A stretch of 40,324 nt of DNA from an uncultured Eubacteriales bacterium (GCA_900315265.1 OMYN01000017.1:1-40324); one strand, 5' to 3'. Counted from the first letter of the stretch, positions 1 to 8,837 are shown. Notes: generated by a model not told the origin, from the letters alone. A program made the numbers and translations.

Positions 1-1
1 A

Positions 2-74
2 GGAAGGTTAGCTCAGCTGGGAGAGCGTCTGCCCTACAAGCAGAGGGTCACAGGTTCGAGCCCTGTACCTTCCA
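2..74 (+). tRNA. tRNA-Val (anticodon UAC)
   Basis: A full cloverleaf can be drawn. The acceptor stem pairs 2-8 with 67-73, the D stem pairs 11-14 with 23-26, the anticodon stem pairs 28-32 with 40-44, and the T stem pairs 50-54 with 62-66 around a TTCGAGC loop. The anticodon loop is 33-39 with TAC at its centre, which reads valine codons. Base 74 is the discriminator A; CCA is not encoded and must be added after transcription. Confidence 0.97.
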
Positions 75-84
75 TCTGAAAAGG

Positions 85-119
85 TCATGAGAGATCATTA
101 GTCTCTCATGATTTTTTTT
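85..119 (+). terminator. Rho-independent terminator of tRNA-Val
   Basis: A perfect 10-bp stem (85-94 with 102-111) with a 7-nt loop is followed by eight T residues. It lies directly behind the tRNA and ends that transcript. Confidence 0.93.
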
Positions 120-225
120 GCCTGGTATCCGGGAAGGAATGCCCGGGAAGGCAATTGCTGATATAAATAAAAATAATACCAGATTGCTTTTTATACATTT
201 TAAAGTTGTTTTTAAAATATTGCCC

Positions 226-254
226 TTGAAATATAGCGGTTTTTAGGGTAAAAT
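226..254 (+). promoter_or_regulatory. Sigma-A promoter for hfq-ynbB
   Basis: TTGAAA (226-231) and TAAAAT (249-254) are separated by exactly 17 bp in an AT-rich stretch. The expected transcription start is near 261, giving a leader of about 100 nt before hfq. The rest of 120-361 holds no gene that I can see. Confidence 0.7.
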
Positions 255-361
255 TCTAAAGAAGTATTCTCAATATTCTCAACGTTTTCCTACAATGAGA
301 ATAAGGCGAGAATAGGGTAAGAAAAGCAACAAGTGTATTATTTACGCAAGGGGAGGTTGCT

Positions 362-625
362 ATGAATAAGCAGACCAATCTGCAGGACGTATTTTTGAAT
401 ACCCTGCGAAAAGAAAAGACAGAAGTCACAATGTTTCTTACCAACGGATATCAGATCAAGGGGGTAATTCGGAGTTATGATAACTTCGTAATTATGATCG
501 AGTCCGAAGGCAGAAGGCAGCAGGTCGTGTATAAACACGCTGTTTCAACGATCAGTCCGTCAAAACCTGTTGAACTGAATCTTGCTGTAAAGGAAGAAGC
601 GTCAGAAAATACGGAGGAAGAATGA
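362..625 (+). CDS. hfq: RNA chaperone Hfq
   Basis: Sm-like RNA-binding protein that forms a hexameric ring and helps small RNAs pair with mRNAs. The 87-residue product shows both Sm motifs: the N-terminal helix NLQDVFLNTLRKEK with the conserved Gln8, the first motif around FLTNGYQIKGVIRSYDNF, and the second motif ending in YKHAVSTISP, whose Y-K-H part is a hallmark of the central pore. The C-terminal tail is short and acidic, as in other Firmicutes. A strong AGGGGAGG-type ribosome binding site precedes the ATG. The stop overlaps the next start by 4 bp (ATGA), so hfq and ynbB are probably translationally coupled; the same neighbourhood occurs in Bacillus. Confidence 0.96.
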   Translation: MNKQTNLQDVFLNTLRKEKTEVTMFLTNGYQIKGVIRSYDNFVIMIESEGRRQQVVYKHAVSTISPSKPVELNLAVKEEASENTEEE

Positions 626-1920
626 CAGATAAAGCACAACTGTTAGGGCAGATGGGAATCAGTCCTGAAGTCGCATCTTTCTGCGAAAAGCAGGAAAAAG
701 GCCTCAGAGACAAGTTCGATGAACTTGACCGGATCGCGGAATATAACTCGTGGAAAGTTTTGGATGCCTTTCATAAAGAGCAGGTCCAGGAAATGCATTT
801 CGACTGCACGTCCGGCTACGGCTATACCGACCCCGGACGAGATACACTTGAAAAAGTGTACGCGGACATTTTCCATACCGAAGATGCTCTGGTCCGTCCA
901 CAGATCATTTCCGGCACCCATGCACTTGCAACCACGGTATTCGGCATCCTGCGTCCCGGTGACGAGATCCTGTTTGCCTGCGGCACTCCTTACGACACCA
1001 TGCAGGGTGTCGTCGGCATTCGTAATGAAGTCGGAAATCTGACCGAATTCGGCATTACTTATAAGATCGTTCCTTTGAATGACAGGAATCTGCCCGATAT
1101 TCCCGCGATCACGGCGGCTATCGGACCTAAGACCAAAGTTGTCGAGATCCAGCGCTCCAAAGGCTATGAGTACCGCCATTCTTTGTCCGTAAAGGAAATC
1201 GGCGACATCATTAAAGCGGTCAAAGAGGTAAAACCCGACGTCATTGCCATGGTCGACAACTGCTACGGTGAGTTCACCCAGACGATCGAACCCACGGATG
1301 TGGGGGCTGACATCGCTGTAGGCTCGCTGATCAAAAACGCGGGCGGCGGCCTTGCTCCCATCGGCGGCTATATCGTCGGCCGTAAGGACCTGATCGAGTT
1401 GTGCGCTGTCCATCTGACGGCACCGGGACTTGGTAAGGAAGCCGGGGCAACTCTTGGCGTTACCAAAGCCATGTTCCAGGGTTTGTTCTATTCACCCACT
1501 GTTACCGCCGCGGCTATGAAAACAGCGGTTTACGCAGCGGCTGTTTTCTCAGCACTCGGTTATGATGTGCTGCCCAAAGCGGATGAAGAGCGGTGTGATA
1601 TCGTCGAAGCTATTACTTTAAACCAAAGCGAAGCGATCTTAAGCTTCTGCAAAGGGGTCCAGGCAGCTGCACCTGTCGACTCTCATGTTACACCTGTCCC
1701 GTGGGATATGCCGGGATATGGTGTTCCAATCATTATGGCGGCCGGTTCTTTTAATTCCGGCGCGTCGATCGAACTTTCGGCGGACGCTCCTATCCAGCCG
1801 CCTTATATCGTCTATTTCCAGGGCGGTCTTACCTGGCCTCATGGGAAATACGGTGTGATGAGAGCACTGCAGGAAATGGTCAACGATCCGAAGACCAAAC
1901 TGCCGAAAGAGATTTGCTGA
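622..1920 (+). CDS. ynbB: YnbB-type PLP-dependent enzyme (methionine gamma-lyase/aluminium resistance family)
   Basis: A 432-residue fold-type I PLP enzyme of the family named after aluminium resistance proteins and annotated as methionine gamma-lyase family. The PLP-binding part is visible: the SGTHA loop near residue 97, the CGTPYDT segment near 121, DNCYGEF near 212 (the Asp that binds the pyridine nitrogen) and the Schiff-base lysine K238 in GSLIKNAGGG. The start overlaps the hfq stop by 4 bp and length matches the family. The real substrate of this family is not well established; a carbon-sulfur lyase on sulfur amino acids is the usual inference. The hfq-ynbB adjacency is conserved in Firmicutes but its meaning is unknown. 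Confidence 0.88.
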   Translation: MTDKAQLLGQMGISPEVASFCEKQEKGLRDKFDELDRIAEYNSWKVLDAFHKEQVQEMHFDCTSGYGYTDPGRDTLEKVYADIFHTEDALVRPQIISGTHALATTVFGILRPGDEILFACGTPYDTMQGVVGIRNEVGNLTEFGITYKIVPLNDRNLPDIPAITAAIGPKTKVVEIQRSKGYEYRHSLSVKEIGDIIKAVKEVKPDVIAMVDNCYGEFTQTIEPTDVGADIAVGSLIKNAGGGLAPIGGYIVGRKDLIELCAVHLTAPGLGKEAGATLGVTKAMFQGLFYSPTVTAAAMKTAVYAAAVFSALGYDVLPKADEERCDIVEAITLNQSEAILSFCKGVQAAAPVDSHVTPVPWDMPGYGVPIIMAAGSFNSGASIELSADAPIQPPYIVYFQGGLTWPHGKYGVMRALQEMVNDPKTKLPKEIC

Positions 1921-1924
1921 TAAA

Positions 1925-1976
1925 ACAGATCGGGGATGTGGGAAATGATCATTCGTTTCTTACATCCCTGTCTTTT
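1925..1976 (+). terminator. Probable terminator of hfq-ynbB
   Basis: GGGATGT (1933-1939) pairs with ACATCCC (1962-1968), and the loop may hold a second small hairpin around the palindrome AATGATCATT. A run of five T follows at 1972-1976. The loop is long, so strength is uncertain. Confidence 0.55.
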
Positions 1977-2050
1977 TGTCCGGGGGCTTCCTTTTTTCAG
2001 ATTTCGGGACGGGACCGGCAGCTCTGTTTTATATTGGCAGAAAGACAAAA

Positions 2051-2079
2051 TTGTTGTATCATGGTTCCTGTGATATAAG
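2051..2079 (+). promoter_or_regulatory. Possible promoter for the rsmF-like operon
   Basis: TTGTTG (2051-2056) and TATAAG (2074-2079) are 17 bp apart, just ahead of the ribosome binding site AAGGAG (2083-2088). The resulting leader would be very short, so the assignment is tentative. Confidence 0.3.
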
Positions 2080-2097
2080 AGCAAGGAGATATGAGAG

Positions 2098-3507
2098 ATG
2101 GTACATTTTCCCCCTTTGTTTGAAGAGAACATGAAGAAACTTCTGTCGGAGGACGGATGGAAGGCTTATACGGCCACCTTTGAGCATGATTACTGGCAGG
2201 GGCTCAGGGTCAATCTCTCTAAAATCACACCTGAACAATACAAAGAGCGCCGCAGACTTCAGACCGGTGAAGACCTGGAACGGGTGCCCTGGTGCCCCAG
2301 CGGCTTTTATTTAAAAGGAGAAACCTCGGCCTATTCCAAAAGCCCGGACTATTTTGCCGGTTTGTTTTATCTTCAGGAGCCGAGTGCTATGGCTCCGGCC
2401 CAGATCCTGCCGATAGAACCCGGCGATCATGTGCTGGATCTGTGTGCGGCCCCGGGCGGCAAAAGCACCTTTCTTTCTGGTAAACTAGGAAGAAAAGGAG
2501 TCCTGGTATCCAATGATATCAGTCCTTCGAGGGCCAAAGCGCTGCTGAAAAACCTGGAAATGCAGGGAGCGACACAGGCTGTCGTAACAGCGGAAGCTCC
2601 CTATAAATTAGGCAAGTGGTTTGGCGGTTATTTTAATAAGATCCTGGTCGATGCCCCCTGTTCCGGAGAAGGCATGTTTCATAAAGAACCTTCCATCATG
2701 AAAAACTGGGAGCAGTACGGTAATGAGTATTACCGCAAACTGCAGGACCAGATCATGACCGAAGCCTATAAAATGCTGTCTCCTGGCGGAATGATCCTTT
2801 ATTCGACCTGTACTTTTTCTCCTCTTGAAGATGAGCAGATGATCGATCGTTTTCTGACCGACCATCCGGACATACATCTGGTCCCTATTGAAAAAACCGG
2901 AGGTATGGAAGACGGCCATCCCGAATGGGCAGATGCAAAGCGGAAGGAGCTGGCCTATACGGCCCGGTTCTGGCCCCAGAAGGTCAAGGGACAGGGGCAT
3001 TTTGCGGCCCTGATGGTCAAAGACGGAACATACACTCCGACCATGTTGGAGGAAAAAGATCAAAGAGGAGGTTTTTCCGCCCAGGATCTTACCTTGTTTG
3101 AAGGCTGGTGCCGGGACAATCTCAACGGGGAGTGGCAGAAGATCCTTCCCGGGGACGGTTATCTTTCCAAAATCAACGGTAGTTTGTATTACAGTCCCAT
3201 CGAGCACGGAACGCTGGCCGGGCTTCGGGTGCTCAGGTGCGGCATCCTGCTGGGCGAGCTGAAGAAGGACCGATTCGAACCTAGTCAGGCTTTTGCGCTG
3301 ACTTTGACGAAAGATCAGGTAAAACGGCGCATCGACTGTGCTTTTGATGACCCTCGGGCCCTTTCCTACCTGAAGGGGGAGACCCTGACGGGCGATTTTG
3401 AGGACGGCTGGACCCTGGTCACGGTGGATGGATATCCCCTGGGCTGGGGCAAGGCGGTCCGAGGCATTTTGAAGAATAAATATCTGAAAGGCTGGAAGCT
3501 GGATTGA
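2098..3507 (+). CDS. RsmF-like 16S rRNA m5C methyltransferase (NOL1/NOP2/Sun family)
   Basis: SAM-dependent RNA cytosine-5 methyltransferase, 469 residues. The catalytic core has the SAM-binding LCAAPGGKS motif near residue 122, the DAPCSGEGMF motif with Cys188, and STCTFSP with Cys238. These are the two cysteines of the family, one attacking the base and the other releasing the product. Residues after about 290 form the RNA-binding tail of RsmF-type enzymes rather than the N-terminal NusB-like domain of RsmB. The start at 2098 is chosen because AAGGAG lies 9 bp upstream; the nearer ATG at 2091 is in another frame and soon stops. The stop overlaps the next TTG start. The exact rRNA position methylated cannot be read from sequence. 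Confidence 0.88.
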   Translation: MVHFPPLFEENMKKLLSEDGWKAYTATFEHDYWQGLRVNLSKITPEQYKERRRLQTGEDLERVPWCPSGFYLKGETSAYSKSPDYFAGLFYLQEPSAMAPAQILPIEPGDHVLDLCAAPGGKSTFLSGKLGRKGVLVSNDISPSRAKALLKNLEMQGATQAVVTAEAPYKLGKWFGGYFNKILVDAPCSGEGMFHKEPSIMKNWEQYGNEYYRKLQDQIMTEAYKMLSPGGMILYSTCTFSPLEDEQMIDRFLTDHPDIHLVPIEKTGGMEDGHPEWADAKRKELAYTARFWPQKVKGQGHFAALMVKDGTYTPTMLEEKDQRGGFSAQDLTLFEGWCRDNLNGEWQKILPGDGYLSKINGSLYYSPIEHGTLAGLRVLRCGILLGELKKDRFEPSQAFALTLTKDQVKRRIDCAFDDPRALSYLKGETLTGDFEDGWTLVTVDGYPLGWGKAVRGILKNKYLKGWKLD

Positions 3508-4673
3508 AGCAATTTGATGTGATTATTGTCGGAGCGGGCCCCTGCGGCAGCATCTTAGCAGCCGGACTTGATCCGCGGATCCGCGTCCTTGTAGTCGATC
3601 GTCGTCATGTCCTGGATACAGATCGGATCGAGGAGGAAGCCAAGTGCTGCGGCGGTATGCTGGATCATGCCGCTCAGGAAGAACTGGCACATCTGGGGAT
3701 CGGCCTTGACCGAAAGACGTTGATGGCACCTAACGTATTCTCGGTGAGGGCTGTTGATTTCGAATCCAGGATGGAGAGGTTCTATCCCCGCAATTATCTG
3801 AATATGGATCGCGGCTGGTTCGATCACCAGCTGCTCAAACGCGCCTCAAGGCGGCCTAATGTGACCGTCTGGCAGGGGATCCGGGTCACAGGTTTTAAAG
3901 AAGAAGACGACCGGGTCCTGGTCGATTTCAGATCTGTCGATGAAGACGGAGCGGATCAGCCGGCCCGCCAGGTCAGCTGTCGTTATCTGGTAGGTGCGGA
4001 CGGGGCCTCGTCCGTTATCCGCTGCCAGCTGCTCAAAAATGAAAAGAAAGAGCGCCTTCCCAGAAACTATGTAGCTATCCAGGAAATTCATGAAGTCGCA
4101 AAGCCTCTTCCGTATTACATGGCTGTCTTTGACAAAAGAGTTACCGATTATTACAGCTGGGTCATTCCCAAAGGAAATAAAATTTTGATCGGGGCGGCTA
4201 TCCCGGCAGAAAAAAGCCCCAAATACGGCACAGCCAGTCAGCGCTTCGAATATCTGAAAGAGGACTTGACCATTAAAGGCTTTGATCTGTCCTGCCCCTT
4301 GAAACGGCAGGGATGCCGGCTTTTAAGGCCAAGGGCTGTCGGCAGTGTCAACAGCGGCGGGGGACGTGTCTTTCTGGCCGGGGAGGCAGCCGGTCTGATC
4401 AGCCCCAGTTCTTCCGAGGGGATCAGTTTCGCCATGAGAAGCGGCGAGAAGCTGGCAAAGGCTATGGGCCGCCTGGTAAAGTCCGATAAAAAGAAGGCAA
4501 AGGATCTTATCCATCTGCGCTACAGGCAGGCCCTGCGGCCGCTTAAGCTAAGCATCTTTCTGAAAACCTTTAAATCGTTTGTTATGTATACGCCCCTGGT
4601 CAGGGCCATGGTCTTCCTGACCGGAGCCCTTAGTATCAAGGGACCGGTCAAGAGCAGGAAGTGGTCGTTATGA
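3504..4673 (+). CDS. FAD-dependent oxidoreductase of the geranylgeranyl reductase family
   Basis: A 389-residue flavoprotein. The N-terminal Rossmann motif is VGAGPCGS (residues 8-15). An internal VGADGASS motif near residue 164 and the C-terminal GEAAGLISPSSSEGISFAMRSG segment, which binds the FAD phosphates, place it in the group of geranylgeranyl reductase/FixC-like enzymes. These reduce isoprenoid double bonds or act as related flavin oxidoreductases; the substrate here is unknown. CCGGM near residue 49 is also typical. It starts with TTG at 3504, overlapping the stop of the upstream methyltransferase gene, so translation is probably coupled. No membrane segment is obvious, although the last 40 residues are quite hydrophobic. 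Confidence 0.8.
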   Translation: MKQFDVIIVGAGPCGSILAAGLDPRIRVLVVDRRHVLDTDRIEEEAKCCGGMLDHAAQEELAHLGIGLDRKTLMAPNVFSVRAVDFESRMERFYPRNYLNMDRGWFDHQLLKRASRRPNVTVWQGIRVTGFKEEDDRVLVDFRSVDEDGADQPARQVSCRYLVGADGASSVIRCQLLKNEKKERLPRNYVAIQEIHEVAKPLPYYMAVFDKRVTDYYSWVIPKGNKILIGAAIPAEKSPKYGTASQRFEYLKEDLTIKGFDLSCPLKRQGCRLLRPRAVGSVNSGGGRVFLAGEAAGLISPSSSEGISFAMRSGEKLAKAMGRLVKSDKKKAKDLIHLRYRQALRPLKLSIFLKTFKSFVMYTPLVRAMVFLTGALSIKGPVKSRKWSL

Positions 4674-5902
4674 GCCCAAGGAATGATTTTACAAGACGCG
4701 GGAGCGGAAATTATCAAAGCCGTGGAAACGGCAGCAATTACCGCTACCGGCAGTCCGGAGGGTCTTCCTCCGGCCGCAGTCCTCAAAGGCGGCCTGACAG
4801 GCGGAGAAAAAGGAGACTGAAGCTGATCCATCCGGAACGCTTTATTGCCTTTCTGGCCATTCTTGCCCTGATCATCGTAGCGATCGTGACCGCGGCCGGC
4901 CGTTCCTCGTCCGGAAAAGCCAAGCAGGAAGCATCGTCTTCCGAGCCTGCCATCCAGGAGATCAAACCTCAGGCCAGTCAGGCAGCTCAGTCCTCACAGA
5001 CAGCCGTTTCGGTGCCTGCGACAAATATCGAAAGCTTCGGCAAGCAGCTGGCCGCTTACATGGCTGCGGTCCTGAATACCAACATGGACAATTTATCGAC
5101 CCAAAGGCTCTTAAGCAGTCAGGAAGAGTCTTCGGAAACGGCAGGGACGGATCTGTCGCAGTACAAATATATCGTGGTGATCGATGCGGCGGGCGGAGGT
5201 GTCGATAAGGGCAACTACAACGGCGATTGTGTGGAAAAAGACATCACTTTGGATGTAGCTCTTAAGATGCAGCAGTATTTGAGCGCGAAAAATCCCGATT
5301 ATTTCTTTGCCCTTACCCGTGACCGGGACGAAAACCGGACGGATGCCCAGCGGCTGACGATAGCCGAGGGATATCACGCGGATTTGATCATTTCGCTGCA
5401 TGTGAACGCATCGGATCTGGAAATGGGCGGAACGACCGCATCTTACTGGACGGATATCGATCTGAACGGTCAGGACGATCAGGGCGATACCAGTTCGGAT
5501 GATTCGAATCAGATCGTGCCGGAGGACAATGAAGCCCGTCAGCAGGAATGTGCCCAGCTGGCCGACAGCCTGATGCAGGCGGCGGCGGACGGCATCGGGA
5601 CCTGGTCCAGAGGAGAGGTCAGTATCGAGACCAATCAGCTGCTTGAAGTCAAAGTACCGGCCGTAAACGTATATCTTGGTTTCTGTACCTATGATTTTGA
5701 TAAAGAACTGATGATGGACGAGGCTAACCGCCAGGCGGCGGCTGAAAAAATAGGGGACGTGATCCTGGCTTATGCGGATGCCCATAAACGGAGCGGTGAG
5801 GAATCCGTTTCGACCGAGCCTGCCGATCTGACTTTCTCGGATGATGAGTCAAGTCTTCCCGAGAGTCTGGAAGAAAGCAGCAGTGCCGCTGCCGGCAATT
5901 GA
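4670..5902 (+). CDS. Membrane-anchored amidase_3-like protein lacking catalytic residues
   Basis: A 410-residue protein. Residues 1-55 are basic and Gly/Ser/Arg-rich (cytoplasmic), about 60-83 form one membrane helix, then comes a Ser/Gln-rich linker and, from about 168, an N-acetylmuramoyl-L-alanine amidase (amidase_3) fold outside the cell. Fold landmarks are present: the VVID strand, EKD with E189, LTRDRDENRT, ADLIISLHVNA with H244 and PAVNVYLGF. Two key positions are changed. The zinc-ligand His of the usual DPGHGG motif is Gly175, and the catalytic Glu of the usual VE-x-GF motif is Tyr335. It is therefore probably not an active cell-wall amidase. ATG 4670 is preferred over GTG 4661 because AGGAAG lies 8 bp upstream and ATGA overlaps the previous stop. 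Confidence 0.82.
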   Translation: MSPRNDFTRRGSGNYQSRGNGSNYRYRQSGGSSSGRSPQRRPDRRRKRRLKLIHPERFIAFLAILALIIVAIVTAAGRSSSGKAKQEASSSEPAIQEIKPQASQAAQSSQTAVSVPATNIESFGKQLAAYMAAVLNTNMDNLSTQRLLSSQEESSETAGTDLSQYKYIVVIDAAGGGVDKGNYNGDCVEKDITLDVALKMQQYLSAKNPDYFFALTRDRDENRTDAQRLTIAEGYHADLIISLHVNASDLEMGGTTASYWTDIDLNGQDDQGDTSSDDSNQIVPEDNEARQQECAQLADSLMQAAADGIGTWSRGEVSIETNQLLEVKVPAVNVYLGFCTYDFDKELMMDEANRQAAAEKIGDVILAYADAHKRSGEESVSTEPADLTFSDDESSLPESLEESSSAAAGN

Positions 5903-5932
5903 GAAGGAATCATTTGTTTCAAGGAGGATAAT

Positions 5933-7399
5933 ATGCCGATGAAATGTGATGTACTGATTATCGGCGGCGGAGTCACCGGCTCCGCGATCGCCCGCGAACT
6001 GTCACGCTATACGGTCCGGACGATTGTAGCGGAGGCGCGCGAGGATGTAGCAAGAGGGTCATCGGGGGCTAATTCCGGTATCGTTCACGCCGGCTACGAT
6101 CCCCGGCCCGGTTCGTTGATGGCCCGCTATAATGTAAAAGGCTGCGCCATGTACCCTGAACTGGCAGCCAAATTAGGCTTCCCCTACCGCGGGATCGGGT
6201 CTCTGGTGCTGGCTTTCAGCCAGAGTGACATGCAGACGGTACAGGATCTTTACCAGCGGGGCCTTGATAATGGCGTTCCGGATATGAAGATCCTGACCGG
6301 GGACCAGGCCCGCGCCATGGAGCCAAATCTGTCTGATCAGGTGATCGGCGCCCTGTATGCCCCGACAGCCGGCATCATTTCTCCTTACGAAGCGACCATC
6401 GCCTTTGCGGACAACGCCGCTGCCAATGGAGTTACTTTCCTTTTGGAAGAGGGTGTCCGCGCCATTGCCCGAACGGAGGAAGGATTTACGGTCACAACCG
6501 CTACTAAGTCGATCGAGGCCAAAGTACTTGTCAATTGTGCCGGGCTGAGCGCCGGAGAGGTAAGCCGGATGGCAGGCGGCGAGGATATCCCGATCACACA
6601 GCGGAAAGGCGAATATACCTTATATGACCGCAATCTGGGAGGCTTCGTCAGCCACGTCCTTTTCCAGACTCCCAACGAAGACGGAAAGGGAGTTCTGGTG
6701 ACTCCGACAGCGGAAGGAAATCTGCTGCTGGGACCTTCCAGCGATCCACTGCCTCAGGATGATCTGAATGATACGGCCACGACATCTGACGGCCAGTCCC
6801 GTATCTTTGCATTAGGAAGAAAAACTTGTCCGTCTCTTCCTTCGGGAGGCGCCATCACCGGTTTTGCCGGCATCCGTGCCGTATCGGGCAGCGATTTTAT
6901 TATCGGCCCTTCCCAAAAGGCAGAAGGATTGATCCAGGTAGCCGGTATCTGTTCTCCGGGCCTTACTTCTGCTCCGGCTATCGCCGAAGATGTAGCCCAA
7001 ATGGCTCTGGATCTTTTAGAGAAAAAAGGGCTGCGCGCGGAAAAGAAAGCGGATTTTATTGACACCAGAGAGGCGATTCCCTGCGTGAGAGACATGGATT
7101 GGGAAAGCCGCGAGGCACTTTGCAAAAAGGATCCGGATTTCGGCCGGATCGTCTGCCGCTGCGAGACGGTGACCGAGGGACAGATCCGCCGGGCTTTACG
7201 AGGCCCGATCGTTGTTCCGACCATTGACGGGGTCAAACGGCGCTGCCGCGCCGGCATGGGACGCTGCCAGGGCAGCTTCTGCACGCCCCGCGTCATGGAA
7301 ATCATTTCGGAAGAGACCGGTATCCCCTTTGAAGAGGTCCGCAAGGCTCAAAAGGGAACCGAGATCGGTCAGGGACGTCTGAAAGGAGGCCGCTCATGA
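5933..7399 (+). CDS. GlpA-like FAD-dependent oxidoreductase with C-terminal [2Fe-2S] BFD domain
   Basis: A 488-residue flavoenzyme of the DAO/GlpA type. The N-terminus carries the FAD motif IIGGGVTGSAIAREL, followed by a SSGANSGIVHAGYD segment typical of glycerol-3-phosphate dehydrogenase relatives. The last 90 residues form a BFD-like [2Fe-2S] domain with cysteines in CRCETVTEGQIRRAL and CRAGMGRCQGSFC. In Clostridia such proteins are usually followed by a second FAD oxidoreductase and a small DUF1667 protein. Here the second protein follows directly (4-bp overlap), while a DUF1667 gene lies about 13 kb downstream at 22018. The likely substrate is glycerol 3-phosphate or a related alpha-hydroxy compound. 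The AGGAGG site sits 6-7 bp before the ATG. Confidence 0.85.
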   Translation: MPMKCDVLIIGGGVTGSAIARELSRYTVRTIVAEAREDVARGSSGANSGIVHAGYDPRPGSLMARYNVKGCAMYPELAAKLGFPYRGIGSLVLAFSQSDMQTVQDLYQRGLDNGVPDMKILTGDQARAMEPNLSDQVIGALYAPTAGIISPYEATIAFADNAAANGVTFLLEEGVRAIARTEEGFTVTTATKSIEAKVLVNCAGLSAGEVSRMAGGEDIPITQRKGEYTLYDRNLGGFVSHVLFQTPNEDGKGVLVTPTAEGNLLLGPSSDPLPQDDLNDTATTSDGQSRIFALGRKTCPSLPSGGAITGFAGIRAVSGSDFIIGPSQKAEGLIQVAGICSPGLTSAPAIAEDVAQMALDLLEKKGLRAEKKADFIDTREAIPCVRDMDWESREALCKKDPDFGRIVCRCETVTEGQIRRALRGPIVVPTIDGVKRRCRAGMGRCQGSFCTPRVMEIISEETGIPFEEVRKAQKGTEIGQGRLKGGRS

Positions 7400-8685
7400 T
7401 CCGCCAAGTAGGGACCGTTATCGTAGGCGGAGGCCCGGCCGGTCTGGCTGCTGCCGTCAGCGCTTATGACCAGGGCGAAAGAAGTCTAGTAGTCATTGAG
7501 AGAGATACCCATCTGGGCGGGATCCTGCAGCAGTGCATTCATAACGGATTCGGCCTGCAGTGGTTCAAAGAAGAACTGACCGGACCGGAATATGCCCAGC
7601 GCTTTATCGATCAGGTAAATGAACGGGGCATCGAAACCCAGCTTGGCACCATGGTACTGGAACTTCAGTATCATCCCGACCGCAGCGACTATACCAAGAC
7701 GGTTTTATGCCTGTCTCCCCAATATGGTGTCCTGGAGCTTCATGCCCGGTCGGTGGTCCTGGCCATGGGCTGCCGGGAGCGTGTCCGCGGCAACCTGAAA
7801 ACACCGGGCACCCGCCCCGCCGGCATTTATTCCGCCGGACTTGCCCAGAAGCTGATCAATCTGGAAGGCATCATGCCCGGCCATGAAGTCGTCATCCTTG
7901 GTTCCGGTGATATTGGACTGATCATGGCCCGCCGTATGACATACGAGGGAGCACACGTCAAGATGGTCTGCGAACTGATGCCCTATTCAGCCGGCCTGCC
8001 CCGTAATATCCAGCAGTGTCTGATCGATGAGAATATTCCTCTATATTTGAGCACGACCGTTATCGATATCCACGGCCGGGACCGGCTGGAAGGCGTTACG
8101 ATCGCCAATGTCGATGACAAGCGCAATGTCATCAAAGGGACCGAGCGTTATGTGCCCTGCGATACCTTGCTGCTGTCAGTTGGTCTGCTGCCTGAAAACG
8201 AACTGACCAGGACGGTAGCTGTCGACATGGACCGCGTCACCGGCGGCGCCTGTGTCGATGAGGACCGTCAGACGACGATCCCGGGCATCTATGCCTGCGG
8301 CAACGTTCTGCATGTTCATGATATCGTTGATTTTGTCACCAGGGAAAGCATGATCGCCGGTAAAGCAGCCGCGCAGAATTCACTTGGCCAGGCGGAAAAC
8401 ATCGTGAAATATGTCCCGGTCAGTGCCCAGGGAGCGGTCCGCTATACCGTGCCGCAGCGGGTATCTCTGACCAAACCTTTCTCGGTATTCTGCCGGGTAT
8501 CCCATCCTTTAAATGCAGGCTCCTTCGAACTGAAGGCAGGGGATACGACCATTGTCCGGAAGAAGTTCGTCAAAGCTGTCCCTGCTTCGATGGCAGAGAT
8601 CGCGGTGGGACAGAAGGAATTGGACAAGATCAAAGAAGTTGTCAGCGGGGAAGGCTCGCTGGTGCTGACAGCGCAAGAAGAATAA
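7396..8685 (+). CDS. NAD(P)/FAD-dependent oxidoreductase, partner of the GlpA-like protein
   Basis: A 429-residue pyridine-nucleotide-disulfide-type flavoprotein. It has the FAD motif VGGGPAGLAAAVSAY at residues 10-24, a second nucleotide-binding motif ILGSGDIGLIMARRM near residue 174, and IYACGNVLHVHDIVDFV near 296, which closes the FAD site. It lacks a redox-active CxxC near the N-terminus, so it is not a thioredoxin-reductase-like enzyme. It overlaps the upstream GlpA-like gene by ATGA and probably forms a complex with it, passing electrons from the substrate flavin to a nucleotide or to another carrier. A terminator at 8713 ends the operon. Confidence 0.83.
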   Translation: MIRQVGTVIVGGGPAGLAAAVSAYDQGERSLVVIERDTHLGGILQQCIHNGFGLQWFKEELTGPEYAQRFIDQVNERGIETQLGTMVLELQYHPDRSDYTKTVLCLSPQYGVLELHARSVVLAMGCRERVRGNLKTPGTRPAGIYSAGLAQKLINLEGIMPGHEVVILGSGDIGLIMARRMTYEGAHVKMVCELMPYSAGLPRNIQQCLIDENIPLYLSTTVIDIHGRDRLEGVTIANVDDKRNVIKGTERYVPCDTLLLSVGLLPENELTRTVAVDMDRVTGGACVDEDRQTTIPGIYACGNVLHVHDIVDFVTRESMIAGKAAAQNSLGQAENIVKYVPVSAQGAVRYTVPQRVSLTKPFSVFCRVSHPLNAGSFELKAGDTTIVRKKFVKAVPASMAEIAVGQKELDKIKEVVSGEGSLVLTAQEE

Positions 8686-8712
8686 ACAGAGTTCGGAGAA
8701 TACGTGTTTTGG

Positions 8713-8743
8713 AAAAGGACTGTGCAGATACAGTCCTTTTTTT
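8713..8743 (+). terminator. Rho-independent terminator after the oxidoreductase pair
   Basis: An 11-bp stem (8713-8723 with 8730-8740) and a 6-nt loop run into a T tract at 8737-8743. Confidence 0.92.
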
Positions 8744-8762
8744 ATGTGAATAGGAAAGTCCC

Positions 8763-8797
8763 GCCATGGGCGTTCATGGCTAAAAGCATGCTTTTTA
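8763..8797. promoter_or_regulatory. Two adjacent inverted repeats upstream of the first lipoprotein gene
   Basis: GCCATG (8763-8768) and CATGGC (8775-8780) form one hairpin, and the 14-bp palindrome AAAAGCATGCTTTT (8782-8795) follows at once. They lie about 100 bp upstream of the promoter at 8885 and have no counterpart ahead of the second lipoprotein gene. They could be operator sites or a remnant; no regulator gene lies nearby. Confidence 0.35.
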
Positions 8798-8837
8798 GAA
8801 ATTTTGATTGATTGTAAAATTATACAATAAATAATAA

